Shown here piece after piece: positions 26,384-35,074 of a stretch of 64,000 nucleotides of DNA (position 1 is the stretch's first letter; every line of letters starts with the position of its first letter). Under the pieces are notes generated by a model. It was given only the letters and a program-made list of their open reading frames with translations. It ran no database searches and was not told the origin of the DNA. The DNA lies in assembly GCF_008801575.1 (NCBI RefSeq), contig NZ_VZPL01000001.1, positions 1 through 64,000 of the forward strand, in the 5' to 3' direction. The DNA comes from Xanthomonas cissicola (GTDB lineage Bacteria; Pseudomonadota; Gammaproteobacteria; Xanthomonadales; Xanthomonadaceae). Made by a program: the position numbers and the translations under genes.

Positions 26384-27417
26384 CACCGGCCACCCGTGCC
26401 CGCATCGGTCGCTGGGCACTGCGCGTTGCGCTGGTGCTGGCCGCCGGATGGGGTGGCCTGGCGATTTATTACGCACTGACCGGCAACGCCTTCGTACGCG
26501 CCGGGTGGGTGGCCTCGTGGTGCGCGATGGCGGTGGCAGCGTTATGGGGGCTGCGTCGTGGCCGCGAGAATTGGGCCCTGGTGGGCATCTTCAGTGCCGC
26601 ATTCGTGGTGCTGGCGGTGTCGTGGTGGATGATGCAGCCCAGCCAGGACCGCGACTGGGCCGACGATGTCGCCCAGCGTCTGCAGCCGCAGGTGCAGGGA
26701 AGCATCGTCACCCTGCACAACGTGCGCAATTTCGATTGGCGCAGCGAGACCGACTATGTGCCGCATTGGGAGACGCGGCAATACGATCTGAACCGCCTGG
26801 TCAGCGCAGATCTTGCGCTCTCGTACTGGATGGGACCGGCGATTGCGCACACGCTGGTGTCGTTCGGCTTCGATGACGGTTCGCACGTGGTGTTTTCGCT
26901 GGAAATCCGCAAGGAACGTGACGAATCGTTTTCCGCGTTGGGCGGATTCTTCCGCAGTTTCGAAGAAACCCTGGTCGCCGCCGACGAACGCGACATCCTG
27001 CGCGTCCGCACCAACGTGCGTGGCGAAGACATGTACCTGTATCGCCTGGCGATTCCCAAGGCCGGATTGCGCCGCATGTTCATGGGGTACGTGGAGCTGG
27101 CCAACGAACTCGATCGCAAGCCGGCGTTCTACAACACGCTCACCAGCAACTGCACCACGATCGTGTTTGCGCTGGTGCGGCAATTGCAGCCCACATTGCC
27201 GCTGGATCACCGCCTGCTGCTGTCCGGCTATGTCGACCGATACGCCTACGACCATCACGGCCTGATGCCCGGTTATCCCTTCGCCACCTTGAAGCAGCGC
27301 GGGCACTTCACCGCGCGTGCGATCGCCGCCGACAAGGCCACGGATTTTTCGGCGCGCATCCGTGCCGGCATGCCGCTGGCGCCGGCGCCAGGCGTAACAG
27401 CGACCACGCCGCGATGA
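26380..27417 (+). CDS. DUF4105 membrane protein (Lnb-like acyltransferase fold)
   Basis: The 345-residue protein has three membrane segments in its first 90 residues (about 12-32, 42-58, 67-86), then a periplasmic domain. The motif TLTSNCTTIVF holds the conserved Cys of DUF4105, a papain-like family that includes Lnb, the lipoprotein N-acyl transfer enzyme of Gram-positives, and a nearby HHGLMPGYPF segment completes the typical pattern. A thioester-using transferase or hydrolase working at the membrane is plausible; the substrate is unknown. It overlaps the TetR gene and the next gene by 4 bases each, so all three are translated in coupling. Confidence 0.8.
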   Translation: MTPATRARIGRWALRVALVLAAGWGGLAIYYALTGNAFVRAGWVASWCAMAVAALWGLRRGRENWALVGIFSAAFVVLAVSWWMMQPSQDRDWADDVAQRLQPQVQGSIVTLHNVRNFDWRSETDYVPHWETRQYDLNRLVSADLALSYWMGPAIAHTLVSFGFDDGSHVVFSLEIRKERDESFSALGGFFRSFEETLVAADERDILRVRTNVRGEDMYLYRLAIPKAGLRRMFMGYVELANELDRKPAFYNTLTSNCTTIVFALVRQLQPTLPLDHRLLLSGYVDRYAYDHHGLMPGYPFATLKQRGHFTARAIAADKATDFSARIRAGMPLAPAPGVTATTPR

Positions 27418-29408
27418 GGCCGCGCATGCCCCGTTCCCGTGCCGCCGCATTCCTGGCGGGCGTGCTGGCAAGTGTGTGGTTGAGCGGCTGCGCCATGGTG
27501 ACGGTGCAGTCGCGCAACAGCGGCGACTACATCGCGCAAACGCGTGGCGATGTGCTGAGCACCGGTGAATTGAGTCAGTCCGGCAGCGAGACCCTGCAGG
27601 TTGCCGGCCTGCAGCCCAAGGCATGCCGCACCGCACCGCTGCCGTGCCTGCAGCAGCTCACCAGTGAGGCCGGTATCGGCGATGAGCGGCGTTTGGCCAC
27701 GCAGGCAGAATTATGGACCGCGCGTGCCATCGCGCTGAGCGGGCGCAACCCCACCACGATGAGCGATGCCGCGGTGGAGGCCTGGTTGGAAGCAGCGCGG
27801 CATGCGTATGCATACCTGTTTTTCACCGCGCGTGCGCCCAGCGCGCGGGCGTTCGAGAACCGCCAGTCGCAGGTGCGTGATTACTACAGTTACGCCGTGC
27901 AGCAGGTGGTGGAGCGCCTGTTCGCACGGTCGCAGCAAGCCGGCGAAACCACTCCGGCATCCACCACGGTCGGGCGCTGGCAGCTCGACGTCGATTTGTC
28001 CGCCTATCGGCTGCCGGGTGACGGCAATACACCACGTGCGATCTTCGCCGCCTCGGCGCTGCGCTTCAATGGCCTGCGCAGCACCTACCGGCGCGATGGA
28101 TTCGGCGCCGAGCTGGTCGCGGAAGTGGACCCGCAAGTGGTTGGCGACCCCGCTGGGCTGGCGTTGCAGCAAGCCGTCGCCGCGGCCGCGGCGCGCGATC
28201 GCCCGCTACCGACGTTCAGCGAAATGCCGTACGCGCCGGCAACGATATTGCTGCGTTTCGAGGGCGAGACGCTCGCTGAGGTGTTGCGCAGCCACCTGGT
28301 CACCGTGGTGCCGTACGACCCGTATCGCCAGAACGACGTGGTGCTGCATGGCCAACGCGTGCCGCTGGCGGGCAACTTCACTGCCGCGTATGGATTGTGG
28401 CTGGCCAAGTCCGGATTTGCGGAGCAGTCGCTGCGGTCGATGCTGGGCAGCGCACGCGGTATCGATCGTCCGCACCTGTATCTGATGCAGCCCTACGATC
28501 CCGACCGACGCGTGCTGCTGATGCTGCACGGTCTGGCCAGCAGCCCGGAGGCCTGGGTCAATGTGGCCAACGAAGTGATGGGCGATGAAACGCTGCGCCA
28601 GCGTTACCAGATCTGGCAGGTGTATTACCCGACCAACGCGCCGATGGCGATCAATCGTGCGGAAATCCAGTCGCTGGTGGAACGTAGCCTGCAGCACTTC
28701 GATCCGTCCGGCCGTGCGATCGCGTCGCACGACATGGTGTTGGTCGGGCACAGCATGGGCGAGGTGATCGGGCGGCTGCTGGTGTCGCCCTCTGGTGAGC
28801 AATTGTGGGATTCCCTGCTGCAGAACTACCGGCTGGACGGCGAACGCGGCGCGCGGATCCGCGCCAAGTTGTGGCCATTGCTGCACTTCTCGCCGATGCC
28901 GCAAGTGGACCGCGCCATCTTCATCGCCGCGCCGCATCGCGGTACGCCATTGGCCGAGGGCGGGCTGGGGCGGTTTGTCGGTAAATTGATACGCCTGCCG
29001 GGCGCGTTGCTGGATCGCTTCGGCGATGTGATGCAGGACCTGGCCAACAGCGAACGCGACGATCCGGGCGGCGCTCCCCGCCGCAAAGGCCGCGCGTTGG
29101 TGCCCACCAGCATCGACAACCTGCGCGACACCGATCCGTTCGTGCGCGCCACGATGGACCTGCCGATCTCTCCAAACGTGCAGTACCACACCATCATCGG
29201 GCGCGAGAAGCCGCAGGTACCGTTGGCCGATTCCGACGACGGCCTGGTGCCGTATCGCAGCGCGCATCTGGATGGCGCTGCTTCGGAACTGGTGGTGACC
29301 TCCTGGCACAGCGTGCAGGAAACGCCGCAGGCCATTCTGGAGATTCGTCGCATCCTGCATGTGCAGTTGCAGGCGGAGCAACAGGCCTCGCACGCGCCGG
29401 GCCGCTAG
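27414..29408 (+). CDS. Lipoprotein with alpha/beta-hydrolase domain
   Basis: The 664-residue protein starts with a lipoprotein signal ending in the lipobox LSGC at about residue 25. The N-terminal half (to about 350) is not recognised. The C-terminal half is an alpha/beta hydrolase: LLMLHGLASSPEAW oxyanion strand, nucleophile elbow VLVGHSMGEVIG and a late WHSVQE with the probable catalytic His. It resembles esterases or lipases anchored to a membrane. It is the last gene of the TetR operon and overlaps the DUF4105 gene as ATGA. Together the unit may remodel lipids or lipoproteins, which is inference from fold and context. Confidence 0.82.
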   Translation: MRPRMPRSRAAAFLAGVLASVWLSGCAMVTVQSRNSGDYIAQTRGDVLSTGELSQSGSETLQVAGLQPKACRTAPLPCLQQLTSEAGIGDERRLATQAELWTARAIALSGRNPTTMSDAAVEAWLEAARHAYAYLFFTARAPSARAFENRQSQVRDYYSYAVQQVVERLFARSQQAGETTPASTTVGRWQLDVDLSAYRLPGDGNTPRAIFAASALRFNGLRSTYRRDGFGAELVAEVDPQVVGDPAGLALQQAVAAAAARDRPLPTFSEMPYAPATILLRFEGETLAEVLRSHLVTVVPYDPYRQNDVVLHGQRVPLAGNFTAAYGLWLAKSGFAEQSLRSMLGSARGIDRPHLYLMQPYDPDRRVLLMLHGLASSPEAWVNVANEVMGDETLRQRYQIWQVYYPTNAPMAINRAEIQSLVERSLQHFDPSGRAIASHDMVLVGHSMGEVIGRLLVSPSGEQLWDSLLQNYRLDGERGARIRAKLWPLLHFSPMPQVDRAIFIAAPHRGTPLAEGGLGRFVGKLIRLPGALLDRFGDVMQDLANSERDDPGGAPRRKGRALVPTSIDNLRDTDPFVRATMDLPISPNVQYHTIIGREKPQVPLADSDDGLVPYRSAHLDGAASELVVTSWHSVQETPQAILEIRRILHVQLQAEQQASHAPGR

Positions 29409-29440
29409 GCTGCCGGTCGGGCGGTTCCGATTCCGCATGC

Positions 29441-29656
29441 TCCAATGCCAAGGGCAGCGATGATGACAACTGGGCGCTGTCCGGGCGCCGCGCCAATGCC
29501 GTGCTGGCGGCGTTGCGCGCCCGTGGTGCCGCGCAGTCGGCCAACGCAAAAGGCCATGGCGAATCGCAGCCGGTGGCGCCCAATACCGTCAACGGCCAAG
29601 ACAATCCGGGTGGGCGGCAGCTCAATCGACGGGTGGAGATCTTCCTGCGTACCTGA
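29441..29656 (+). pseudogene. OmpA C-terminal domain fragment
   Basis: From 29441 the frame reads SNAKGSDDNWALSGRRANAV, then LAALRARG, and ends GGRQLNRRVEIFLRT before a TGA at 29654-29656. This is the last part of an OmpA-like peptidoglycan-binding domain (helix ALSGRRANAV and terminal strand NRRVEI). The N-terminal part of the domain and any signal peptide are missing, and the frame upstream runs into the end of the lipoprotein gene. It looks like a remnant of a deleted OmpA-family lipoprotein gene. Confidence 0.75.
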
Positions 29657-30130
29657 CGCAGGCGTGGCGGGCGGGGGAGAGCCCTTGACCGCGTTGGTGC
29701 CGATTCACCGTGACGCGCGTCGGTCGCAGGCTGGCTGGTGGCCGAAGGCTGCCGGCTACACCCGCCGTCCGCGTGCGCAACCATCACATGATTGAGATGC
29801 GTCTGCGCCACAACCAGAGCCCGTGCATCGCGTCGCCAGCGCGCATGCCCTGCTGTCGGTGGATGTTTGCGCCAGGCAGACAGCGCACTCCGTCGACAAT
29901 TTTCGCCTCCATACGGCAACGACTGTGCCGACTTGCGCATGCGTTGCGCGCATTTGTCATGTTCGCAATTACGGTCACCAAACTGACATGCCGCATCACC
30001 ACCATGCGCGGCGCCTGCTTACAGGCGTGATGCAGTTCCGCCTCCGCTGGCTGCGTCGCTTCCTCACATTCGCGGCGGCGCAGCCTTGGTGCATGTCCAT
30101 GGCGCGCTGCTGCATTCATCGGATTGGATC
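29657..30130. other. Intergenic stretch before the TonB receptor gene
   Basis: About 470 bases with no convincing gene. It should hold the promoter of the TonB receptor, but no clear operator or Fur box was seen. Confidence 0.5.
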
Positions 30131-32902
30131 ATGATCGTTCGTTGTTCGCTGTTGCGTCCTTCGCGGTTGTCGCAGGCGCTGTGTTTGTTGTTGTGCGCCC
30201 TGTGCGGCCATGCTGCGGCCCAAGAGACGCAGGCCACCACGCCCACACAGGGCGAGATGGCAACGCTGGACAAGGTCACGGTCGCTGCCACGCGCTACAA
30301 CGCGACCGACATGCAGATGGCCGCCACCAATACGGTCAACGTGCTGTCGGCCGACGATCTCAAGACCACCGCCGTGCACAACGTCGCCGAAGCGCTGGGC
30401 CTGATGCCGGGCGTCAACGTGATCAATACCGGGCAGTCGTATTTCGGCGGCATCGATGGCGCCGCGCGCGGCGAGGGCATGTTCTCATCGGTGCGCGGCC
30501 TCAATGCCGAATACAACGTCAACCTGATCAACGGCATCAACGTCGCGCAAGGCATGCCGTACAGCCGCGGCGTGCAATTGAGCCTGCTGCCGCCCTCGGG
30601 CCTGCAGACCATCGTGTTGAACAAGACCTCCACCGCCGACATGGACGGCGATGCGATCGGCGGCACCATCGATTACCGCACGCCCAGCGCATTCGATTCG
30701 CCCGATCGCCAGGGCGGCAGCGTGACCTTGAGTGGACGCCTGGAAAGCCGTGCACGCGACTACGGCGATTCCGGGCTGGGCAGTGGCGCAGCCGGCGATT
30801 GGCATGCGCGTTTTGGCGATGCCGGGCAGTTCGGCGTGTCGGTCAGTGCGTATTACGACGAGCGCCATTTCGTGAACAGCGAAGTGGCCTCTGCCTCGGC
30901 TGCACGCAACGATGGCGCATGGAAATTCGCACGTGCCGATGCCAGCGGCAATCTGGCCGCTGGCGCCGACCCGCAAGAGGTCCTGCAGAGCACCGGCGTC
31001 AATATCGGTTACTCGCAGGGCGATACACGCCGCTATGGCGGCAACGCGGCCTTCGATTGGCGCGTGGATCCCAGCTTGCATCTGTACGCACGCATGACCT
31101 ACGCCTTCGCCAAGACCGAGCAGAACACCGGCTACACGCAGTTCGTGCCGGCCAATGTCAGCTTCACGCAAATCGGCAGCAGCGGCGCGTATCAGCCGCA
31201 GATCAATCGCGTCGCAGTGCGTTATTGGTACGAAACCAACCCCGAAGAGGCCGACCTCGCCACCGTGCAGTTCGGCGCAGAAAAGCAGCTCGGCCATTGG
31301 ACATTCGCGCCCAACATCTTCTACGGCACCGGTAATAACGACCGCCCGGATCACGTGGAAATCTCCGCGCGCAACGACCAGTACAGTTCGACCAACTTCG
31401 CCTACGGCGCCAACCGTTTCATCAGCTACAACGGCGACGGTTTCCCGATTCCATTGCTCACCCCGGCCATGCAGGCGCAGGCCTCGGACGTGGGTAGCCT
31501 GTATGCGCGACGCACCGGGCAGATTTCCAAGCAATACAGCGGCCAGGACAAGGGCGGCGGCAAGTTCGACGTGGCATATGACCTCGATGCGGGGCTGCTC
31601 AACCGCATTGCCTTTGGCGTGAAGTATGTCGACAGCTCGCGCAGCTTTACCGATCGCGATTGGACCAATGCCAAGTACACCGACGGTACCTTGTTGCGCG
31701 ATACCGGCCTGATCGCGCAGCGCTACGATGCGGTCTATCCAGGCCAATACGCGTTTCCCACCGTACGCCTGAGCAATGCAGCGCTCAACGACCTGATCGC
31801 ACGCACGCTCACCCCCGCCAGTTTCGACAGTTGCGGCCAGTTGGCGATCAACAATCTCAACTGCAACACCATGCGCGCAACCGAAGCGGTGAGCGCTGCC
31901 TATGCAATGGCCACCTTGCGCAGCGGCAACTGGGAAATCCTGCCCGGTGTGCGCTTCGAACATACCGCCATCACCAACACGTTCTGGGCGCAGCCGGCCG
32001 CCATCAACGGTGCCGAGCAGGTCGGCGCATTCGCCAACAACCGCACGCGCTACAACGTCGCCTTGCCCAGCGTGTTCGTCAATTACCGGCCCGATGGCGA
32101 TGGCGCGGTGTATCGCGGCTCGGTGTGGACCAGCTACACGCGCCCGGCCTTCGTGCAGCTGGGCGGCGGCCGCTCCACCGACATCTCCAGCGATGGCCAG
32201 ACCACCATCACCGAAGGCAACCCGGATCTGAAACCGATCAAGTCGCTCAACGTGGACCTGTCGGGCGAATGGCAGAACGACAGCGGCGGCCATGCCATGC
32301 TGGCAGGCTATTACAAGCGCCTCACCGATTACATCTACGAAAGCGGTTCCAACGCCGCCAATGCCGGCGAAAGCGAAAGCGGCAATATCCGTTTCGTGCG
32401 TCCGCAAAACGGCGGCGACGGCCGCGTGCTGGGTATCGAAGCGGCCGTGCGGCAAACCTTCCAGGGCCTGCCCGCACCGCTGGATGGCTTCGGCATCGGT
32501 GCCAACATCACCCGCCAGACCACGCGCGTGGACCTGGGAGAAGAAGGCTTCGCACACGAACGTATCCAGAACGCGCCGAACCTGCTCGCCAATGCGGAGC
32601 TGTTCTACGAAAAGGGACCGTGGTCGGTCAACCTGAGCTATCACTACTCCGGCGAATACGTGTCGGTGTACGACTATCTCAACCAGGGCGCAAACTGGGA
32701 CAACCTGTGGATCAAGCCGATCACCCGCGTGGACCTGCATCTGGGCTATGCACCGAACGATCACCTGCGCGTGGATCTGTCGGTGGCCAACCTCACCAAG
32801 CAGCACAGCTACTGGGCGCACGTCGGCCACGAGACCGATGCGATTTCCGACATCGTCGATTCCGGCATGACCAGCCTGTTGACCGCCAAGTATGTGTTCT
32901 GA
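30131..32902 (+). CDS. TonB-dependent outer-membrane receptor
   Basis: From the ATG at 30131 the protein has 923 residues with a signal peptide ending HAAAQE (about residue 32). A plug domain follows (LDKVTVAATRYNATDMQMA, NVAEALGLMPGVNVI, VRGLNAEYNVNLINGINV, DMDGDAIGGTIDYRT) and then a large beta-barrel ending in YVF. The shape resembles the CirA/FepA-like receptors of xanthomonads. It takes up a ligand through the outer membrane using TonB energy. A phosphatase gene of the phytase family follows directly, which hints that the ligand may be an inositol phosphate or its iron complex; that is inference. The start 15 codons upstream would spoil the signal peptide. Confidence 0.9.
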   Translation: MIVRCSLLRPSRLSQALCLLLCALCGHAAAQETQATTPTQGEMATLDKVTVAATRYNATDMQMAATNTVNVLSADDLKTTAVHNVAEALGLMPGVNVINTGQSYFGGIDGAARGEGMFSSVRGLNAEYNVNLINGINVAQGMPYSRGVQLSLLPPSGLQTIVLNKTSTADMDGDAIGGTIDYRTPSAFDSPDRQGGSVTLSGRLESRARDYGDSGLGSGAAGDWHARFGDAGQFGVSVSAYYDERHFVNSEVASASAARNDGAWKFARADASGNLAAGADPQEVLQSTGVNIGYSQGDTRRYGGNAAFDWRVDPSLHLYARMTYAFAKTEQNTGYTQFVPANVSFTQIGSSGAYQPQINRVAVRYWYETNPEEADLATVQFGAEKQLGHWTFAPNIFYGTGNNDRPDHVEISARNDQYSSTNFAYGANRFISYNGDGFPIPLLTPAMQAQASDVGSLYARRTGQISKQYSGQDKGGGKFDVAYDLDAGLLNRIAFGVKYVDSSRSFTDRDWTNAKYTDGTLLRDTGLIAQRYDAVYPGQYAFPTVRLSNAALNDLIARTLTPASFDSCGQLAINNLNCNTMRATEAVSAAYAMATLRSGNWEILPGVRFEHTAITNTFWAQPAAINGAEQVGAFANNRTRYNVALPSVFVNYRPDGDGAVYRGSVWTSYTRPAFVQLGGGRSTDISSDGQTTITEGNPDLKPIKSLNVDLSGEWQNDSGGHAMLAGYYKRLTDYIYESGSNAANAGESESGNIRFVRPQNGGDGRVLGIEAAVRQTFQGLPAPLDGFGIGANITRQTTRVDLGEEGFAHERIQNAPNLLANAELFYEKGPWSVNLSYHYSGEYVSVYDYLNQGANWDNLWIKPITRVDLHLGYAPNDHLRVDLSVANLTKQHSYWAHVGHETDAISDIVDSGMTSLLTAKYVF

Positions 32903-33083
32903 TCCCGCACGATTCGCATGCGACGACCTGCCAGGCGCGCAGCAAGATGCAGATGTCATGACGGACGCGCGGCATAGCGCAGGCCGTGCACGCGCCTGCG
33001 GTGGAACGGGGCAGTGGGCATTGCAACGCGCGTTGCTGGCCAGCGGTGGGGAGCCGCGATGGGCCGCCCGCGTTGTCGCGAGC

Positions 33084-33115
33084 GTAGGTGCCGCGATGGG
33101 GATCGCGGCACCTAC
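33084..33115. repeat. Perfect hairpin repeat over the phosphatase start
   Basis: GTAGGTGCCGCGAT pairs with ATCGCGGCACCTAC (14 bp) around GGGG. It looks like a short REP-type element (compare GTAGGAGCGC at 22726 and 51343). The candidate ATG of the phosphatase is at the loop edge (33096). Confidence 0.75.
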
Positions 33116-34505
33116 GCGGCAGGCAAGACGCAGGCAGTGCGTCGGCATCGCACCGAGGTCTGGCGCGCCCCGTGGCACGCCGGTGGCAACCGGCAGCGTG
33201 CTGTGCCTGGTATTGGCGGCTGCGTTGGCGTTGGGAGGCTGCACCACGTCGATCCCGAGCGTGTCCACAGCGCGCGCATCCACCACACGCAGTGGCGATC
33301 AATCGACCGTCACCGCCGGCAAACAGGTGGGCACCGGAGCGCCAGCGTCCGCGCAGAGCGCGCAACTGGAGCGCGTCGTGGTGGTGTTCCGGCATGGCGT
33401 GCGCGCACCGCTGCAAGGCGAGGCCGCCGCCGCGCACTATGCCGACCAACCCTGGCCGCAGTGGTCCACGCCTGCCAGCCTGCTCACTCCGCATGGTCGC
33501 CAAGGCGTGCGCTTGAGTGGCGAGTACCTGCGCCAGTGGCTGGTGCAGCAGGCGTTGTTGCCGCGCAACGGTTGCCCCGCACTTGGCAGCGTGTCGGTGT
33601 GGGCCAATACCGATCAACGCACCATCGAGAGTGGCGCCCTGCTGGCCGACGCGCTCGCACCTGGCTGCGGCATCGTCGCCGGGCATCGGGAGGCTGGCAG
33701 CAACGACCCGCTGTTTCGACCGATCGAAGCCGGCACGTTGCCGTTCGATGCGGCGGCAGCGGTCGCATCGATCCAGCAACAGACCGGAGGCCCTGCCGCC
33801 TTGCTGCAAGGCCATGCCGCCGGGCTGCAGGCACTGCAGCAGATTCTGGGCTGCACGCGGACGCCCTGCGATTTCGCGCAGATGCCTTCCACGCTGGCGC
33901 CGTCGGCCAACGGACGTGGGCTTAAGTTAGGCGGGCCCATCGACCTGACCTCCGGCACCGGCGAGGTGTTGCTGCTGCAATACGCAGAGGGCCTGCCGCT
34001 TGCGCAGGTCGGTTGGGGACGTGCGACGCCCGAGCGCCTGGCCCAGGTCTCACGCTTGCACGCATTGCTGTTCGACATTTACGCACGGCCGCACTACATG
34101 GCCTCGCGTTCGGGCGCACCGCTGGCGCGCGAGGTCTTGCAACGTTTCGGCGACGCGCAGGCGCCGAAAATCTCGGTGTTCGTTGGCAGTGACACCCATA
34201 TCGCCGCGTTGAGCAGTTTGCTGGGCGTGCACTTTCATCTCCCCGGCTACGGCGCCGACGATCCACCGCCGGGCGGCGCGTTGCTGCTGGAGCTATGGCG
34301 CGAACCGAATGGGCAGCAAGTGGTGCGTGCGCAGTATCTTGCGCAATCGCTGGATCAACTGCGGACGCTGGCGCCGCTAAATTTGGAGCATCCTCCGTTG
34401 CAGCAGAAGTTGGCGCTTGGCGTTTGCACGGCAGAGCAACGCATGGCGTGCCCGTTGAAGGCGTTCGCCCAGGCGTTGGAGAAACAGTTGCAACGCGAGC
34501 CTTGA
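33096..34505 (+). CDS. Histidine acid phosphatase, phytase-like lipoprotein
   Basis: The catalytic RHG motif is FRHGVRAPLQG and the second motif is VGSDTHIAALSSLLG, where the HD of AppA-type phytases reads SD; the Asp acid is kept, the His is not. Further features are WPQWSTPASLLTPHGRQGVRL and a Cys-rich C-terminal half. A lipobox (ALALGGC) near residue 49 suggests an anchored lipoprotein. The start is uncertain: the ATG at 33096 gives 469 residues but sits in a hairpin, and a GTG at 33183 gives a cleaner signal (MATGSVLCLVLAAALALGGC). It probably removes phosphate from phytate or sugar phosphates in the periplasm, next to a TonB receptor. Confidence 0.82.
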   Translation: MGIAAPTRQARRRQCVGIAPRSGAPRGTPVATGSVLCLVLAAALALGGCTTSIPSVSTARASTTRSGDQSTVTAGKQVGTGAPASAQSAQLERVVVVFRHGVRAPLQGEAAAAHYADQPWPQWSTPASLLTPHGRQGVRLSGEYLRQWLVQQALLPRNGCPALGSVSVWANTDQRTIESGALLADALAPGCGIVAGHREAGSNDPLFRPIEAGTLPFDAAAAVASIQQQTGGPAALLQGHAAGLQALQQILGCTRTPCDFAQMPSTLAPSANGRGLKLGGPIDLTSGTGEVLLLQYAEGLPLAQVGWGRATPERLAQVSRLHALLFDIYARPHYMASRSGAPLAREVLQRFGDAQAPKISVFVGSDTHIAALSSLLGVHFHLPGYGADDPPPGGALLLELWREPNGQQVVRAQYLAQSLDQLRTLAPLNLEHPPLQQKLALGVCTAEQRMACPLKAFAQALEKQLQREP

Positions 34506-34621
34506 ACGTAATGCTGGGGCTGCGATGTGCAGGCGCCTTCAGCTCATCGAAGCATCCGCATGGAACCGATGGAACAAGATGCAGGCCACGACCAGTTAAC
34601 CGAAGGCCGCTTTTCTTCCAG

Positions 34622-34775
34622 TTGCCGACAATGATCGGTGGTGCTTGCGCGCGCACCGGTGTGGGACCTTGAGCGGCATGGATGCCGCGCCAGAGCCTAC
34701 ACGGACGTACTTGCGGCGTGTCCCACGCTGGTACGCGTGCAAGCGCCCGCAGCAAACCGAAGCAATCGCATGAAA
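34622..34775. repeat. Dispersed intergenic repeat, unit 1 (copy A)
   Basis: The segment resembles 45519-45665 along its whole length: both start near GCCGACAA and GGTGGTG, share GTGGGA, GGCATGGA, a GGCGTGTCCC block and end with CCGAAGCA. It lies in the 570-base gap between the phosphatase and metK and has no coding signs. The function is unknown. Confidence 0.7.
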
Positions 34776-34828
34776 GTGCCAGATGTCGTGCGCAAGATCG
34801 ATCGGAGTACGGAGTTGGTCGACGGCGC

Positions 34829-34930
34829 GGCGCCGCATCCGGTGTCGGGACACGCCGTGAATCCGTCCCTGGGGGCTCGGTGGCGGCGTCCATGCCGCCA
34901 CACGGTCCCGCCCCCGGACGCGGCGCCGTG
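34829..34930. repeat. Dispersed intergenic repeat, unit 2 (copy A)
   Basis: The unit is an imperfect palindrome of about 100 bases: CGGCGCCGCATCCGG at the start and CCGGACGCGGCGCCG at the end, with GTGAATCCGTCC and a GGCGGCGTCCATGCCGCC stem inside. The same blocks occur at 45254-45355. Confidence 0.75.
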
Positions 34931-35010
34931 CTTCCAACATTGCCACTGCTAATAAGCAGGCGATACTTCCCACGCTAGCCTCGACGACTGTACGCATTCC
35001 GCCGAAACGC

Positions 35011-35036
35011 AGATGGGCCGCATGTGCGGCCCATCT
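35011..35036. terminator. Hairpin downstream of metK
   Basis: AGATGGGCCGCA pairs with TGCGGCCCATCT (12 bp) around TG. It lies about 40 bases after the metK stop; a short T-run (GTTTC) follows on the minus strand. Confidence 0.7.
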
Positions 35037-35074
35037 CACTTCTTGCCAGTTTCACTCCCGCAGGAGCAGTTGGC

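Noticed and set aside
30485-33286. A 933-codon minus-strand frame opposite the TonB receptor
   Set aside because: Antisense shadow; the receptor on the plus strand has signal peptide, plug and barrel motifs.
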